A DNA stretch of 64,000 nt from Lineus longissimus. Taxonomy: Eukaryota; Nemertea; Pilidiophora; Heteronemertea; Lineidae. The stretch's first letter is position 1. The number at the start of each line of letters is the position of its first letter. A program made the position numbers and the translations under genes. This document shows positions 10,975-22,804 of this stretch, piece by piece. The notes under the pieces are model-generated. The model did not search any database and had not been told where the DNA came from. It saw only the letters and a program-made list of their open reading frames with translations. The stretch covers positions 124,001 through 188,000 of the forward strand of contig NC_088320.1 of NCBI RefSeq assembly GCF_910592395.1, in the 5' to 3' direction.

Positions 10975-12764
10975 CTACTGTTCGATAAGGGGAATGCGTG
11001 GGTAAAACAAAGAGTCCCTATATTGGCGCCCGCGTTCCGTGAGCCTCATATTTGGCCCCAGGGTCTGAGGTGGTTGGCCAGCCCATGTTGGTGGAGGCGG
11101 GTCAATCCACCCCGGGTCTCGTGGAATGAATGGTGGTCCCCTGGGAGTCAGTGGGTCAACCCAGCGTGGCTCTCGAGGAATTGGTTGTCCTTCTAACCCA
11201 ACAGCTCGGTCATTCCGTATCGGTTTCTCCCACCAAGTACGAGCTCCTCCTATCGGTGCATACGACTCTCGCCAGGCTGCCTCAGGCTCCTGCCATGTCG
11301 ACATCGGTCTCGGACCCCCGGCCATTCCAAGACCCTGTGGGTTTCGAGTGATTTCTCTCCCAACTAAAGGGGTGCGAGGGGCTCTCCGGCTGGGGCTTGG
11401 AGGACGAAGTTGCCCGTAATCTCTGCCAAGTGCTACAGCCGAATTTCGCACATCAGCGTCTCTTTTTGTTCTTGCGTCTACCATGCGTAATCTCGCGTCG
11501 ATGATCCTGTCCACTTTCTCGACGAGCCTGGGATCTGCCCCGTAAGGATTGATACTAGTCGGCATCGCATCGGCTCGATACGGCAGTTGCCCGCCGTCTC
11601 CGGTAGGGACACTATATCCATACTTCTCCCGAATCTGTGGTCGAGTAGGATGCCACGAAGGAGGTTGAATTGGCCTTGGCGGGTAGGGATCATACGGATC
11701 TCGAGGCGCAGGATATCCCAATAAGGCCGGATTCCTTGCATCAGCAACACCAGGTCTAAAGCCACTGGCATTGACGGCGTATCCGTATTTCTCTTGGAAC
11801 TCAGGCCGAAGGTACGGCAACAGATGTGGGGGAATCGGCGGGAAGGGTTCATATGGGTCTCTTGGAGCAATCAGCCCTGCTGTGGCCGGTTTTCCTGCAT
11901 CAGAAACGCTCTTTTCCCGTAACTTGTCGGAGATCATGCTATCGAGTTTTTCGATAAGTCTAGGATCAGGTACGTATGGATCAGGTTTTGGGTCCGATGG
12001 TGGCTGCTTTGTGTCACTTGTTGTATCGGGAAGGAAGCTGGATTCATAGTGCTTCAGGACCTCGGGCCGGATGTACGGAAGGAGGTGAGATGGAATCGGA
12101 GGATGTGGCCAGGTCGGAGAAACTGGTCCTGGCGGGACGGGCTTCCCCGTCCAGTTCACTGGTGTCGGATCTTCAACAGCTAGTCTTGGTCTGGGTGTGT
12201 CCTGTGGCTCTACAAAGGAAAAGAAACATTCCTTTAATTAACGGGATGGTTTAAGAGTACGAGTACGGACAGTAGTAGGTTTTTTGCTGCACGAGTGTAA
12301 CTGGCGCCAGTTCTCTGGTCATTCATGTAATAAGGTTCGTAGCAGAACGTGTGCAGGCGCCACCGTTATTCAAATGTCCAAGTAGAGTTTTCCTGTCATT
12401 CAAGTACTATGTACATGTAAATGTATTAGTTAATAATCAACAGCCCACTTTCAAACGACATTGTGTTCAATTTGCTAAAGAACTTTAAAGTTAAGTTGGT
12501 GTTCTACGACAGGTCTCAACACAGACAACTCATGGCCGTATTAGCTGGAGGGCTGTGATTGCACGTTAAAACATGTCTTCTTTCTGTGTGCAATTTCTTG
12601 AAGATTCATTCATACCAGCCCCGTGTGAAGATACAAAACCACTGACTGTTGAGAGTGTGCTCACCTGCATGTCCGTGCCTCTCCGACAGCCTCATGTCGT
12701 CCCAACCCAAATCCCGCGATGGGACAACATCATACGGTTTGGCTGGCGTGTTCATCATCAACAT
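10975..12764 (-). CDS. Pro-rich repeat protein, family member 1 of 4
   Basis: Two exons, 12764-12665 and 12209-10975, phase-1 intron, total 444 aa. The first exon reads MLMMNTPAKPYDVVPSRDLG, then WDDMRLSERHGHA. The second begins EPQDTPRPRLAVEDPTPVNW. The protein is Pro/Arg-rich and probably disordered. It holds internal repeats: HLLPYIRPE, HLLPYLRPE and a weaker third copy, with following EKYGY stretches, and DPRLIEKLDSMISDKLR against DPRLVEKVDRIIDARLR, the latter likely short amphipathic helices. There is no signal peptide or TM helix. It shares intron position, intron phase and the EDPTP[IV][DN]W motif with the genes at 14490-15845 and 20082-21545. Function not recognised; basic Pro/Tyr-rich proteins of this kind occur among axonemal microtubule-associated proteins, which is only a guess. 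Confidence 0.85.
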
Positions 12765-14489
12765 CTATGAGGTGGAGACACAAAATCTAAAGGGGTCTGC
12801 CAAAAACGTGTCGATCCTAGTTATAGTCGTGATATAAATCTATACATCAAGACACAAATATAAGTTGAATGTCAAGTGTAATGAGTGTTATCTGAAAGTA
12901 GTGTTTCATCACACAATCCGCACAAGTAATCAGGAATCCACGTTAGTGTTAATTGTACCTTGATGATAATACACTTGTTCGATATATCAGTCTTCCGAAG
13001 ATGTCGCTATCCGATTAATGTTATAGAAGCCGTTGAACGAGTATAACGGGTTGGTACATTCCGCGCTAGTGATGGAAGCCGTGTAGATTTAGAAACGGGT
13101 GCTCTACTACAGTCCGATTGAAATTATAGGCCGGTCCCTCTTTTGAACGTATTCGAAGTATAAACATGAGTTGATGTTCTGGCGAAAGATCCACTTTCCC
13201 GTTGTGAGGCACCGATCCCAGCCAGTGATAAGTTGTACATGATGTATGCATGTGATATGTACAGAATAGTTGTGTTTACCTCGGCCTTGATATGTTAATC
13301 CAGTTTGCTATGGACGACCAGGACATCGATTCAATGTGTCCTTTGACAAGAATATTCCATAGGCGTGAAAAGGCTTTTTAACTGTGTATTGGTCTTCAGA
13401 AAGAGAATTCCGTATGAAGACCTCGTTATCAAATGTACACTAACTATGTATTGGAGGCTGGCTGGGGTAAACCTGCACGAAATTTACAACAGTTGAGTTG
13501 AACAATGATCGGGATATTGGATTGGGCGGATCTTTCATGATCTGCTTTTGGTGGAGCTCTGTCTCTTTAGAGGGTTCTTGAATGAATGATCGTATTGGTG
13601 TTTCACCTTCAGGCATGAGAATACAACTGAGGATTCGCTCTATATGTTGGTTGTGGTATTTAACTGAGATATCTAGTACTAGTAATTACTCTTTCACGTT
13701 TACACAATGTGTTCTTTTCATTCATTCATTGGCGTTTTGCAAATTTCGAAATAGCATTTAGCTGTGGTATGTGGCTAAAGGCCCTCTTCAACCATCACAA
13801 AGGATTTCTACTTGTAAGTTTTTGAGAAACTAAATACTCTGCAGAGACTCAGTTGACAGCTTTAGATCTGGAACACAATATTGGTATCTCTTGATTCTAC
13901 GATGCAGTATTCTCAGATGACTGACTGACATTATACATCGGCATCTTTCTGGCTTACTGTTGACTCGAAGCTCGCACTTGAGTACAACAAGATCAAAAAC
14001 TGTATTCCTTGGAAAGAGGACGTAAACTCCATCAATGATGTTCTTTCTGGCATTAAATGGAAGACAACAGGATATTTGGCTATCAAAATATGAACCATTT
14101 TATCTAAAATAACTTATATTTGTAAATACACGAGTCGAACATTTTGTACAAAATAAGTGAATAACATTAACAACAGTATGTTTGGCCAAATTGATATATC
14201 TCAAACAGACATTTGGCAAAATTACCGTCACAAATGGACGAACATTCCAGATCTCTTCATTCAGGGAAGACTCTATCTTTCCGGTCGAATTTTGCTTTCT
14301 GAAATGGGCGAATGTTCTTTCTTAGCGTTTCAGAGAATGCCAATCAGTCACTATATATCTCCCCTGGGGTTGGCCACGGAAGCATAGCAATGCATACCAT
14401 GGTATCTGAAACGGTCACGCATTGTTTGGTAGAACCTGAGGCCAGAAAAGTTCCTAATAAAATGTCTCATTATTCGTACTTTCTACAGT
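12765..14489. other. Gene-free stretch between Pro-rich genes 1 and 2
   Basis: AT-rich intergenic sequence holding the promoter of gene 1 (right of 12764) and the 3' UTR of gene 2 (left of 14490). No supported exon. Confidence 0.4.
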
Positions 14490-15845
14490 CTATAATCCAT
14501 ATGGATAAAGCAAGTCCCGTTCGCGCATTCTCTCTTTGGCATAGGAAAGCAGTTCAAGATCGGCAGCTCTATCACTACAGTCTAAATCCATCAGTGTTTG
14601 GGAATCTTCCACCCAGTTGTTCCTGTACCTGGGTGGCTCTCGTGTAACAGCGGTATAAGGTCTCGAAGGTGGTCTCACCGAAGGGGGTCTCGGTGTTATA
14701 ATCTCGACAGTGTCATATCCAGTCTCATATCGCTTCGTGGTCGACCACGTCTCGTGCCCCATTCGCGAGATGACCTCTCGATCGTACGCCGTGAGGGGAC
14801 CCGCGGCTCCGTAGCCAGACCCGTAGGCGGAATACGGCAGTCTCCTTTCAGGAACCTGCCTCGACTCTGGGCGAAGCAACGGAGCATAAGAATCATAGGT
14901 CGGGTAACTTGGTTCGATGTAACTTTCGACAGGGAAAGAACGTTCTTTTAAGCTAGTTGTCCCGAATGGCCTGTGTTTGAGAATGGAGCGTATCCCTGGA
15001 CCTTTAGGTCTAGAGCTCGGCGGTCTCGGAACTGTGCTCCTTGGCCGAGGGCTGCCCAAGTAGTGCTGTGGCTTCGGCTTCACCCAGTCAATTGGGGTAG
15101 GGTCGTCAAAGCGCCGGTCGATCGACTGGAACAGCGGGAGAGGGCTGACTGAGCGGTCAACCAGGTGGAGTTTGGTAGCTGAAAGAAGAAGAGGGTGAAT
15201 CATCGTCCGTGGTCGAATCAAATGAATGATGCAATAGGTGTTTGAAGTGTGCCTGTAGCTGGCACTGCCCTCGGCCTGGTAAAAGTCATAAGGCTAAGGA
15301 ATTACCAGGATTACTGGATTTTCTTTGATGCGAGTAGTACAACTCATGATTAAGTACAACAGGCTTAGCTGATAAGCCTATTCTATAATTAACTGATTTA
15401 CTGGTCCGCCCAAACAGGCTGCTTACTGCACAGGCAGAAGTTTTCACCATAAAATCGAATATAACCCATGGTAGGTACCATGTGTCCATACATGGAAATA
15501 TGTGATGGAGATTCACCGTTATAGATCCATGGATAGCCCATGGTAATATCATTGATGATAAGTCCACGTCATAGATGCATGGACGGATACTCTTTTGCCT
15601 GAATATGGCTCTAAGTCAAGCCAGGGAAGTGAAGATATGTCACTTCGAACTCGTACGGAGAATACATTGAAACTAGCATATCTTTGAGAAGCAGACGATA
15701 GGAGCCACCTACCCGGAGCAGGTCTCCCTAATTCTCCTGTATTCCTCGGACCCGTCGCCGTCTTTGGCCTGTCATAGTTGTCCCTGTATTCCGTACTTGG
15801 TCTGTGAGAACCGAACATGTACTTATATCCTCCAGGATAAGCCAT
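14490..15845 (-). CDS. Pro/Tyr/Arg-rich protein, family member 2 of 4
   Basis: Two exons, 15845-15713 and 15178-14490, phase-1 intron, total 273 aa. The first exon begins MAYPGGYKYMFGSHRPSTEY and continues RDNYDRPK; the RPSTEYRDNY core is shared with the gene at 16778-17707. The second exon holds RFDDPTPIDWVKPKP, then an Arg/Pro/Tyr-rich tail with RPPSVRPPSRPY and a C-terminal helix-like stretch (ADLELLSYAKERMRERDLLY). No signal peptide or TM segment. It is probably a mostly disordered cytosolic or cytoskeletal protein. Function not recognised. Exon structure and motifs place it firmly with its three neighbours. Confidence 0.87.
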
Positions 15846-16777
15846 GGTTTTAAATCATGTAGCACGAGATTATCACAGTTAGGTCCCTAATGTCATGTGG
15901 ATAGCATTGGCAAAAGGCCTCGTCACTAACCACCTAGCTTGCCAATAAAATGTACTGCTAATAGGCTAGCATGATTGACTAAGCTTGTTATGTACAGCGC
16001 CTCCCGCGTTCTACGTGGACAATCAAACCGATCGTCTATTTGGTTGGTTTGTCATTGACGACCACGGACCCCAGCTTATCGATTCAATATAGGTCACAAA
16101 TACATAGGCGGTTGTTTCCATTATTGTGTGCTGTGGGCGTGCATGAAAAGTGTACAAATCACTCCACGATAAGTGAAAGCTTGACAAAGGTTTCTCTGCA
16201 TACAATTATCGATTGGTTAAAGGTAGTCTGGTCGCCATTACCCAAACAAGAGCCACTGCATGCGTGTGCAGCATAATGTGTGTTGTTATGGTTACCAATA
16301 AACGGTTAGATAAGCACGTGCTCATTTTCAGCGACATATCCGTGAATGTTACATCAATATATCGCGCCGTCGGTATTCCAACGTTACTTTTGAGAACTAA
16401 TCAATAGACCGTAATAGCCACGAATACATTTTTTGAAAAGTTTTAAGATGTCATCAAAGTCACTTCCTCATTTCAATGTTTTGTGTGACAAAAACTATTC
16501 CGCCCAAAACAGGTAAGGATTTCATACTGATCTCCCAAACACCGCAGAAGTGGCACCGGCACTAAAGTTTTGGGCAAAATGGATCAGAGGTGCTTCGGCC
16601 GAATAGAAGTTCTGGCCGGAATGATAGCCCCACCCAATGTGACTTCCGAAACCAAACTTTGATGCGTTCAAATCTAGGCTTACTATATTTTACAGTAGAA
16701 GTATTATTGCCACTAGGCAACCAGTGTGTTTTCGAATCGACAACCAACCACGTCGTCATCATCATCTCACCATCATG
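15846..16777. other. Gene-free stretch between Pro-rich genes 2 and 3
   Basis: Promoter region of gene 2 and 3' flank of gene 3. No supported coding feature or RNA. Confidence 0.4.
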
Positions 16778-17707
16778 TTACGGATACCTCGGCGACCGTG
16801 GTGTCGGCCGGGGCGACGTTCCACACCAGGGACAGAGACCATCACAAGCCGCATGCCCATCGATGTGAGCCATATCCATCCACGACCTCATCCCGTCTAC
16901 TCTCCTTTCCCCGGCAAACAGTGCCGGTTGCCGTGAGAGCGGGGTCCTATACAGTTTATCCCAGTCCTGGCTGTGGTTGAAGCCCAGGTAGGAGGAAGAC
17001 AAGGGCTCGCGTGAGGACAGGGGAAGTGGACTGTACGACCCGAGGGGGTCTAAATGAAGCCAGGGGCCTAACCTGGGATAATAGTATTCTACTGTGGGGT
17101 CAATGTTCGGCTCGATCGGCTCTGGATGGGGTAGCGGACTAGGGATGAAGGGTGCTGGAGGACAGGCTCGCGTCATGCCTTGCAAGTTGTCCGAGTCATA
17201 GTATACATTGTCAAATGGTGTTTCCCCTCGAGTCTGACGGATTGAGGGTGCGTTTGGGTCGTAACACTCAAATGGTCTTTCCCCTCGAATCAGGCCGATG
17301 TGTGTGTTCGTGCTACGTCCTGGCGACCTCTGATCTGAAAGACAATGATATTGACATGAAATGTGGGAGTAAGCGTAATGAAAAGGAAGCATTTTGTCCA
17401 CATGCAACACCACTATCACTCTATAATACTTGGTCATAGTCTGCATGGCCTTGTCTTTTTGAGACATCGAGCAGTTATTTGTCTCATGCCTGGCTCCTTC
17501 GGCCTCGCTTAGTTTGTTCAGTGATTCATACACAACCCGTTCATGTGCTCCAGTTTACCCCAACTGAAACTACTCACCGAAATAAGTGGCATCGCCGGTC
17601 CCTTGGCGGTATCTGTCATCATGCTGTGATACCGACTGGCCGTAGTTGTCCCTGTACTCGGTACTCGGTCTGTAGCCGTACACTCCGGGTCGGTTGAAGA
17701 AGCTCAT
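16778..17707 (-). CDS. Pro/Tyr-rich protein, family member 3 of 4
   Basis: Two exons, 17707-17578 and 17334-16778, phase-1 intron, total 228 aa. The first exon (MSFFNRPGVYGYRPSTEYRD, then NYGQ) shares RPSTEYRDNY with member 2. The second exon has a short internal duplication, IRGERPFE and TRGETPFD, visible in the DNA as two TCAAATGGT..TTCCCCTCGA blocks on the plus strand, then a Pro-rich middle (PAPFIPSPLPHPEPIEP). The C-terminal 40 residues are rich in Cys and His (HIDGHAACDGLCPWC). The EDPTPIDW motif of the other members is missing; IDPTVEYYYPRLGPW may be its counterpart. Function unknown. Confidence 0.83.
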
Positions 17708-19070
17708 CCCGAGCAGTAGATGTCGTGATGCTGGAAAGTCGTCCTCGCCTCTCAGTGGTATGGCACCGATCACTCACAGAATTCCATGTAGTGTTGCATG
17801 TGAAAATGCTTGGAGGATTTCTCAGGATGGGCCTAACTTCTTTTCGGTGTAGTTGAAGCAAAAGTAAGTTTTCCTCTCCTCAGTTGGAGCGATTTTCTGA
17901 GTTTGAATCTATACCTACATCTACAGTGACTTACAAGTACCCACCACTGATGATAAGACGAGTTGATTGCCTCGAATTGGACTGCTGTCACTTTCTAAAA
18001 TCACTGTAATGATCACTCAAAGGTCGCTTTAGCAGCCAAAGTGGAGTATGGAAGATAATCCAAATCAGCAAAGTTAGGTTCGAGGCTTTCTTATTAGCTT
18101 TACACCTGCTTTCACAGCGGTGTCAGCCATAACCACAATATTGTATTCACCAACGAAATGAATCAATCACTTTCTCTGTGAATAGCCATCTCTCAATAAA
18201 TGATCATCTTGCTATACTCTTCTCCTAAAAGAGGTGATCACATGGTTTGAACAAGACTTGCATGAAGAAAGGCTTAAAGAAGACGACCGTATGTCTCACT
18301 GCGGTGTTGGTTTCAAGAGTTGTGGCTTTCACCTTATCACCTTGCCACTTGCAACTATGTCATACTATTAAGAACGAACACGTCATTTCCAAAGAGCGAG
18401 CCGCGTAGGACTCACAACGACACTTTTCACCTCATGCCCCCCCCCCCCCACCCCCATGTTATGTAGTCGAGTCGAAGTCCATTAACGAACATACTCCTGA
18501 CAAGTGACATATGGACAGTGACAAGTTACTTTATGAATCCTACGTTAATCCGCCTTGAGAGGGTGAGTTCAGACAATTGCTTTCGGGTTTGTCAAGAAGG
18601 GTCTTCGAACATCTCAGCTACGCCTCGTGATCTTTCCAGAAGATTCAAATGAAAAGAAGATATTTTGTTCAGCTCTTGCGTTCTGTGTGTAAGTTATCAC
18701 CAAAATGAGATTGCAATGTTCTCGTGAAATTAACTATAGACAATCAGTGCCGGGGGCCAACAGCAATACTGCCCGATATGTTTATGAAAATCTATCATAA
18801 CATTTACAATGTGACCGTCGATTGATATCTCAACAAATGGCCAGAAGATTATATTTCACTCTCTGTCAATAGGATTAATTTCTAATCAGCACGAAACAGG
18901 TTTATATCACAATAATGGTTAACAATTGGTTTTGTACACGACTTGATTATAAATTGCGCTTTCAAACGCGAAATAAAGCTATTAGTTATTAGTCAACAGT
19001 ATCGCTGTGCTTTGATATTTTTGATCGATCTATCAGACTTTATCAGTAAATGGTCTCATCAACCTCCACA
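17708..19070. other. Gene-free stretch upstream of Pro-rich gene 3
   Basis: Contains a C-rich tract near 18436-18455 and otherwise ordinary AT-rich DNA. No exon with splice signals was found. Confidence 0.4.
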
Positions 19071-19152
19071 GTTGTCGTGGCCGAGTGGTTAAGGCGATGG
19101 ACTAGAAATCCATTGGGGTCTCCCCGCGCAGGTTCGAATCCTGCCGACAACG
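19071..19152 (+). tRNA. tRNA-Ser (anticodon AGA)
   Basis: 82 nt with a perfect 7-bp acceptor stem GTTGTCG/CGACAAC and discriminator G. The A box is TGGCCGAGTGG, the anticodon loop is CTAGAAA with anticodon AGA, the long variable arm (TTGGGGTCTCCCCGC) is typical of tRNA-Ser, and the B box is GGTTCGAATCC. TTTT follows at 19155, a usual Pol III stop. No intron. It looks functional. Confidence 0.97.
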
Positions 19153-20081
19153 TCATTTTCTTGCCAATCAAACGTTGTTTAACAGCAAAGTAACAGCAAA
19201 TAAGTCACAAAATATTTTTTTAAATATGTGCTTGTAATCCAGTCTAGGATACAGAGGTTGAGAGGTTGCCCATCTTTACTACCCAGCAGATGCCAAACGT
19301 TATCTTTCAGTCTCAAGCAGCAGTGTCGACTTGTAAACATAAACAGCTTTTGGCAAGTGACTGTCTTGTGTTCGTGACCTTAGGTATCCCGACGAGCCAC
19401 CCGCACCCAAACTTATCCATTTATGTTCGCGTGAACACTAATAGAGATCATGTAGTACAAAGTCTATTAGAATGGACATAGCCATATATATATGTGTATT
19501 CATGATTTGATATGGCAAATATTTGACCCGATTTGATTCTGAATTCATCGATCCGCCTGGCCGAGTTGTTTATATCACTCTGCCAATGGTTGCTAAGGGC
19601 GAGTGAATGGAAGGCATTGCTGTCATGATCGGGGAGTTGTCACATGGGATTTTTCATGTCAAACTGCCATGTTGACTTTGATAATCGAATGTTCTTTTGT
19701 TTATAGTCGCCATGTGGAGCTACTTTTGACAGAAAATCATGCTCTCAGTAGGCCAACGGCCGTGTTGTGTCAACAGGTTGCAGGTCTTGTTGAGTATGTC
19801 CTTTTGACACCTGATGTGACATGAAAACTTCATTTATCGTGTTCCACATAAAAAGACCGCAGGCACTATATTTTGTGTGCGTATACTCTCATGCGGTCAG
19901 CTTACCTCTGTTTCGTATCACTACGCAACGCCCGGACTATTGATTTCAATGAATGGTGGATTAGCAACAGAGTTTGTGGACTACACTTGACGGGAGTTTT
20001 GATTGTGCTTTGACAGATGGACTAAGCGTACAATATACAGGCAAGGCGACTCTTTCCCAGTGGATATCGGGACTTTCAGGC
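19153..20081. other. Gene-free stretch between tRNA-Ser and Pro-rich gene 4
   Basis: Holds the likely promoter and 5' UTR of the plus-strand gene beginning at 20082. The reading frame of that gene stays open back to an ATG at 19974, so a longer N-terminus cannot be excluded. Confidence 0.4.
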
Positions 20082-21545
20082 ATGGATAATCGGTACAACG
20101 TTCGCACTGACTTCCCCACGGTGCCTGATTCCCTTTCCAACAGGCGAGGCATATGGGGACACATGCCGCGGAACGAGTATGATGAGAATTATGGCCGCCC
20201 TAAGCAGGGGCTTGGCGGATACAGAATGGACAATGGGAGGACTCCTGCAGGTGAGTGACTTTGGGTGTTTCAATCGTTTGATGACAGGGCTCGATCCATA
20301 CAACCATGTGGGGGGGGGGGGGTAGATATCTCCTCCTTCTCATCAAAACAGGGCATGGCTCATGAAACTGTATGTGTGGAGAAGGGCTAAATATCAAAGG
20401 AATAAAAGACAGAGGTATACTAAGAAGCTCGAACGACCATACATTATAGCCTCAATCTTCATATTCCTAGGTCTTAGTGTATAAAGAGGCCATCAATTCG
20501 TTCTACCATTATATTTTCTTCGATAGGACCGACTCATTTTATGTATCGTTTCTGTGCACGAACATTTTGTATTGTTCAAAACACAATCCTGCCCCCTGGC
20601 GGCATGTATCGAAATCATTACTTTTATTTTACGTCGTGTAGATTCTTGAGCCTTTGGAATTACATGTAATTGAATTATAGACCTGATGCATACAATCTAC
20701 TTAAGCCAGGACCCTACACACTTTATTATAAGTCTGTAAGTTTGTAAGTCAGTTCTTGTAGGCCTCATTTGTCCATGAGCTGATCATTGAGTTCGCCCTG
20801 TGTTGTGTGTTTGCCACGCATGGCTTGCTATGGAGTGTTTTCACGGTCAACCATGTTGGAGGGGAGAACAATGATTTGTCATGCCTGAATTAACTGAATC
20901 ATATTTGGGCTCCTCCAGCATGACAGATGATGACGTCACGTAGTATTCTTCAATACATTATCCCTTATTCTCTTTTCAGGCGAACGTAGCTGGTGTGGTA
21001 AAGTAACGTCAGCTGATTTCCATGGTTACGGACCCCGTTGGATTGATACGGAAGACCCAACACCAATAGACTGGACTCGCAAGGGGCCCAAACCACCCAA
21101 CTACTGGAGCCTAGACGACCCTAGAACAAGCACGTATCCGAGAAATTGGAATCCTCGTGATTACCAAGAGCCACACCCATACGGTGGCGTTGATGACGGG
21201 CCATACCGCTGGCCAAGGGATCCAAGAGTCCCGTCACAGTGGGGACCATACGGACCGAAAGAATTCCCATGGGGTCCCGAAGAACTTGCTCCTCACGGCT
21301 CGCGGATGGCCCTGGAGAGATTCTATCAGGATTACTATGGTACTCCACGTTCAGATCCGAGGGATTCTATGCCACAACTCAACGGTACGACCTACGGTAC
21401 TGCCTCAGAGGCCCACCGCAGGCCGTCTGGTGCTTCGCACTCGTACGGACAGCTTCACGGAGACCTACTCACGCAGCGGAACAGAGTAAGACACAACACC
21501 ATTCCTTCGGGGACTCATCATCGATACGATACAAAAAAATATTAA
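20082..21545 (+). CDS. Pro/Tyr/Trp-rich protein, family member 4 of 4
   Basis: Two exons, 20082-20250 and 20980-21545, phase-1 intron, total 244 aa with the ATG at 20082. That start was chosen because it puts the family core MPRNEYDENYGRPK at a position like that in members 2 and 3; an in-frame ATG at 19974 would add 36 residues without family similarity. The second exon carries GPRWIDTEDPTPIDWTRKGP, then repeated Pro/Trp/Tyr blocks (GPYRWPRDPRVPSQWGPYGP), and ends basic (HHRYDTKKY). No TM or signal peptide. The intron contains a run of 13 G at 20310-20322. AATAAA at 22057-22062 is a possible poly(A) signal. It is oriented away from the three minus-strand siblings. Function unknown. Confidence 0.87.
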
Positions 21546-22795
21546 AGACATTTGCTCGACTTGTCCGGTAACACTGCTCGCCACACTTATCATAGTCTTT
21601 GATGATAGTTTGGCAAGGTCCATATGATACGTTGCAGATGGGCGGAGGCAACTTTCAAAACAATGCAGCACCTAATTGAGAATCAGATAGGGAACTCTAC
21701 ACGCTTTTCATGGAGAGAATACTTTCCGTCCATGATTCAAACGGGGGTCGAGTGAGTCATATATATATGCCTTCTACCATATTGTTACTTTAGCGGGATC
21801 GCACTCTCAGGCCAGGAGATGCACCGTAAGACGCCAAACTTTTGTGCATCAGGGCAGCTATCAAACATGCCAAGAGTTCGACGGTCTCGGACAAGCAATG
21901 GACGCCGGGTTTGTAATGGCTGGTCCTATGTGAATGGTTTTATTTGTTTTGTTACCAATTCAACAGAAATGTAATATAAGATTCGCCTGTTTTAGATATA
22001 TCTTTTACTCGACTACTTTGTAGATGTTATGAATGCAATTATATTTATAGAAAAAAATAAAGCAAGTTGTTAATTAATTCAAAAAGATATGTGTCAGTTG
22101 TTTCCGAAGACATATTCTTCCTATTTGAAATCGTTGATATAACGTTACAGGCAGGGTTCGTTATCAAGTCGCCACCTTCCACAGTCATGTCAGCCGTGAC
22201 ATAAAGACATCACAGATCTCACCGGAGGTATGCTTTACCTGCCACTTTTATCGTGTCACGTGGATTAAGGCGTCAAGGCCACGAGAAACTTGACATCTTA
22301 CTCCTTTGAACACAGACTCGAATCTTCGACACTGTCTCATTTTGCAATGTTGCACTACCTATCTGAGGACAAGTTTGAGTGGCTGGTCAATATTTGTCGA
22401 CCCTGCATCAGGCCAAATGCTGTAAGTCATGTTCGTAGACGCGTCGTCCTAGATCAGTCACCTTTGCTGAGTTCAGGTCAAGATTTATTGATCGACTTGA
22501 TCAAAATCAAAACAAATACCCGTCCATGGGCTCGTCATAAGTGTACATGGATGCTTCATTTAGGCCAAGTGTACATTTTATGTTTTGAGCACAGAACTCT
22601 ACACCCACGAAAGGAAACATCGTAAGTATTTGTTCTGTCAGGCTTTTGTGCAGCTGGAGGTGTTTTCTCCGACTGTATGACTTGCTGTCTCACGAGATTC
22701 TCCCCCTCCCTCCCCCTCTGCAACAAGCCACTACACTCTTCAAGGTAAATCAGTTTTTGATTCATAAATAAATACGGCCTCAATTCGTATTTCAG
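21546..22795. other. Spacer with the 3' UTR of Pro-rich gene 4 and the leader of the next gene
   Basis: AATAAA at 22057-22062 may end gene 4. A strong donor (AAACATC/GTAAGTAT) at 22621/22622 and an acceptor (CGTATTTCAG) ending at 22795 suggest a 5' UTR exon for the gene whose coding part starts at 22805. Confidence 0.5.
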
Positions 22796-22804
22796 TCATC
22801 CATC

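Noticed and set aside
22290-22625. 111-codon plus frame before helical member 1
   Set aside because: No family likeness. It ends at the likely leader-exon donor (22622), so it is better read as 5' UTR.
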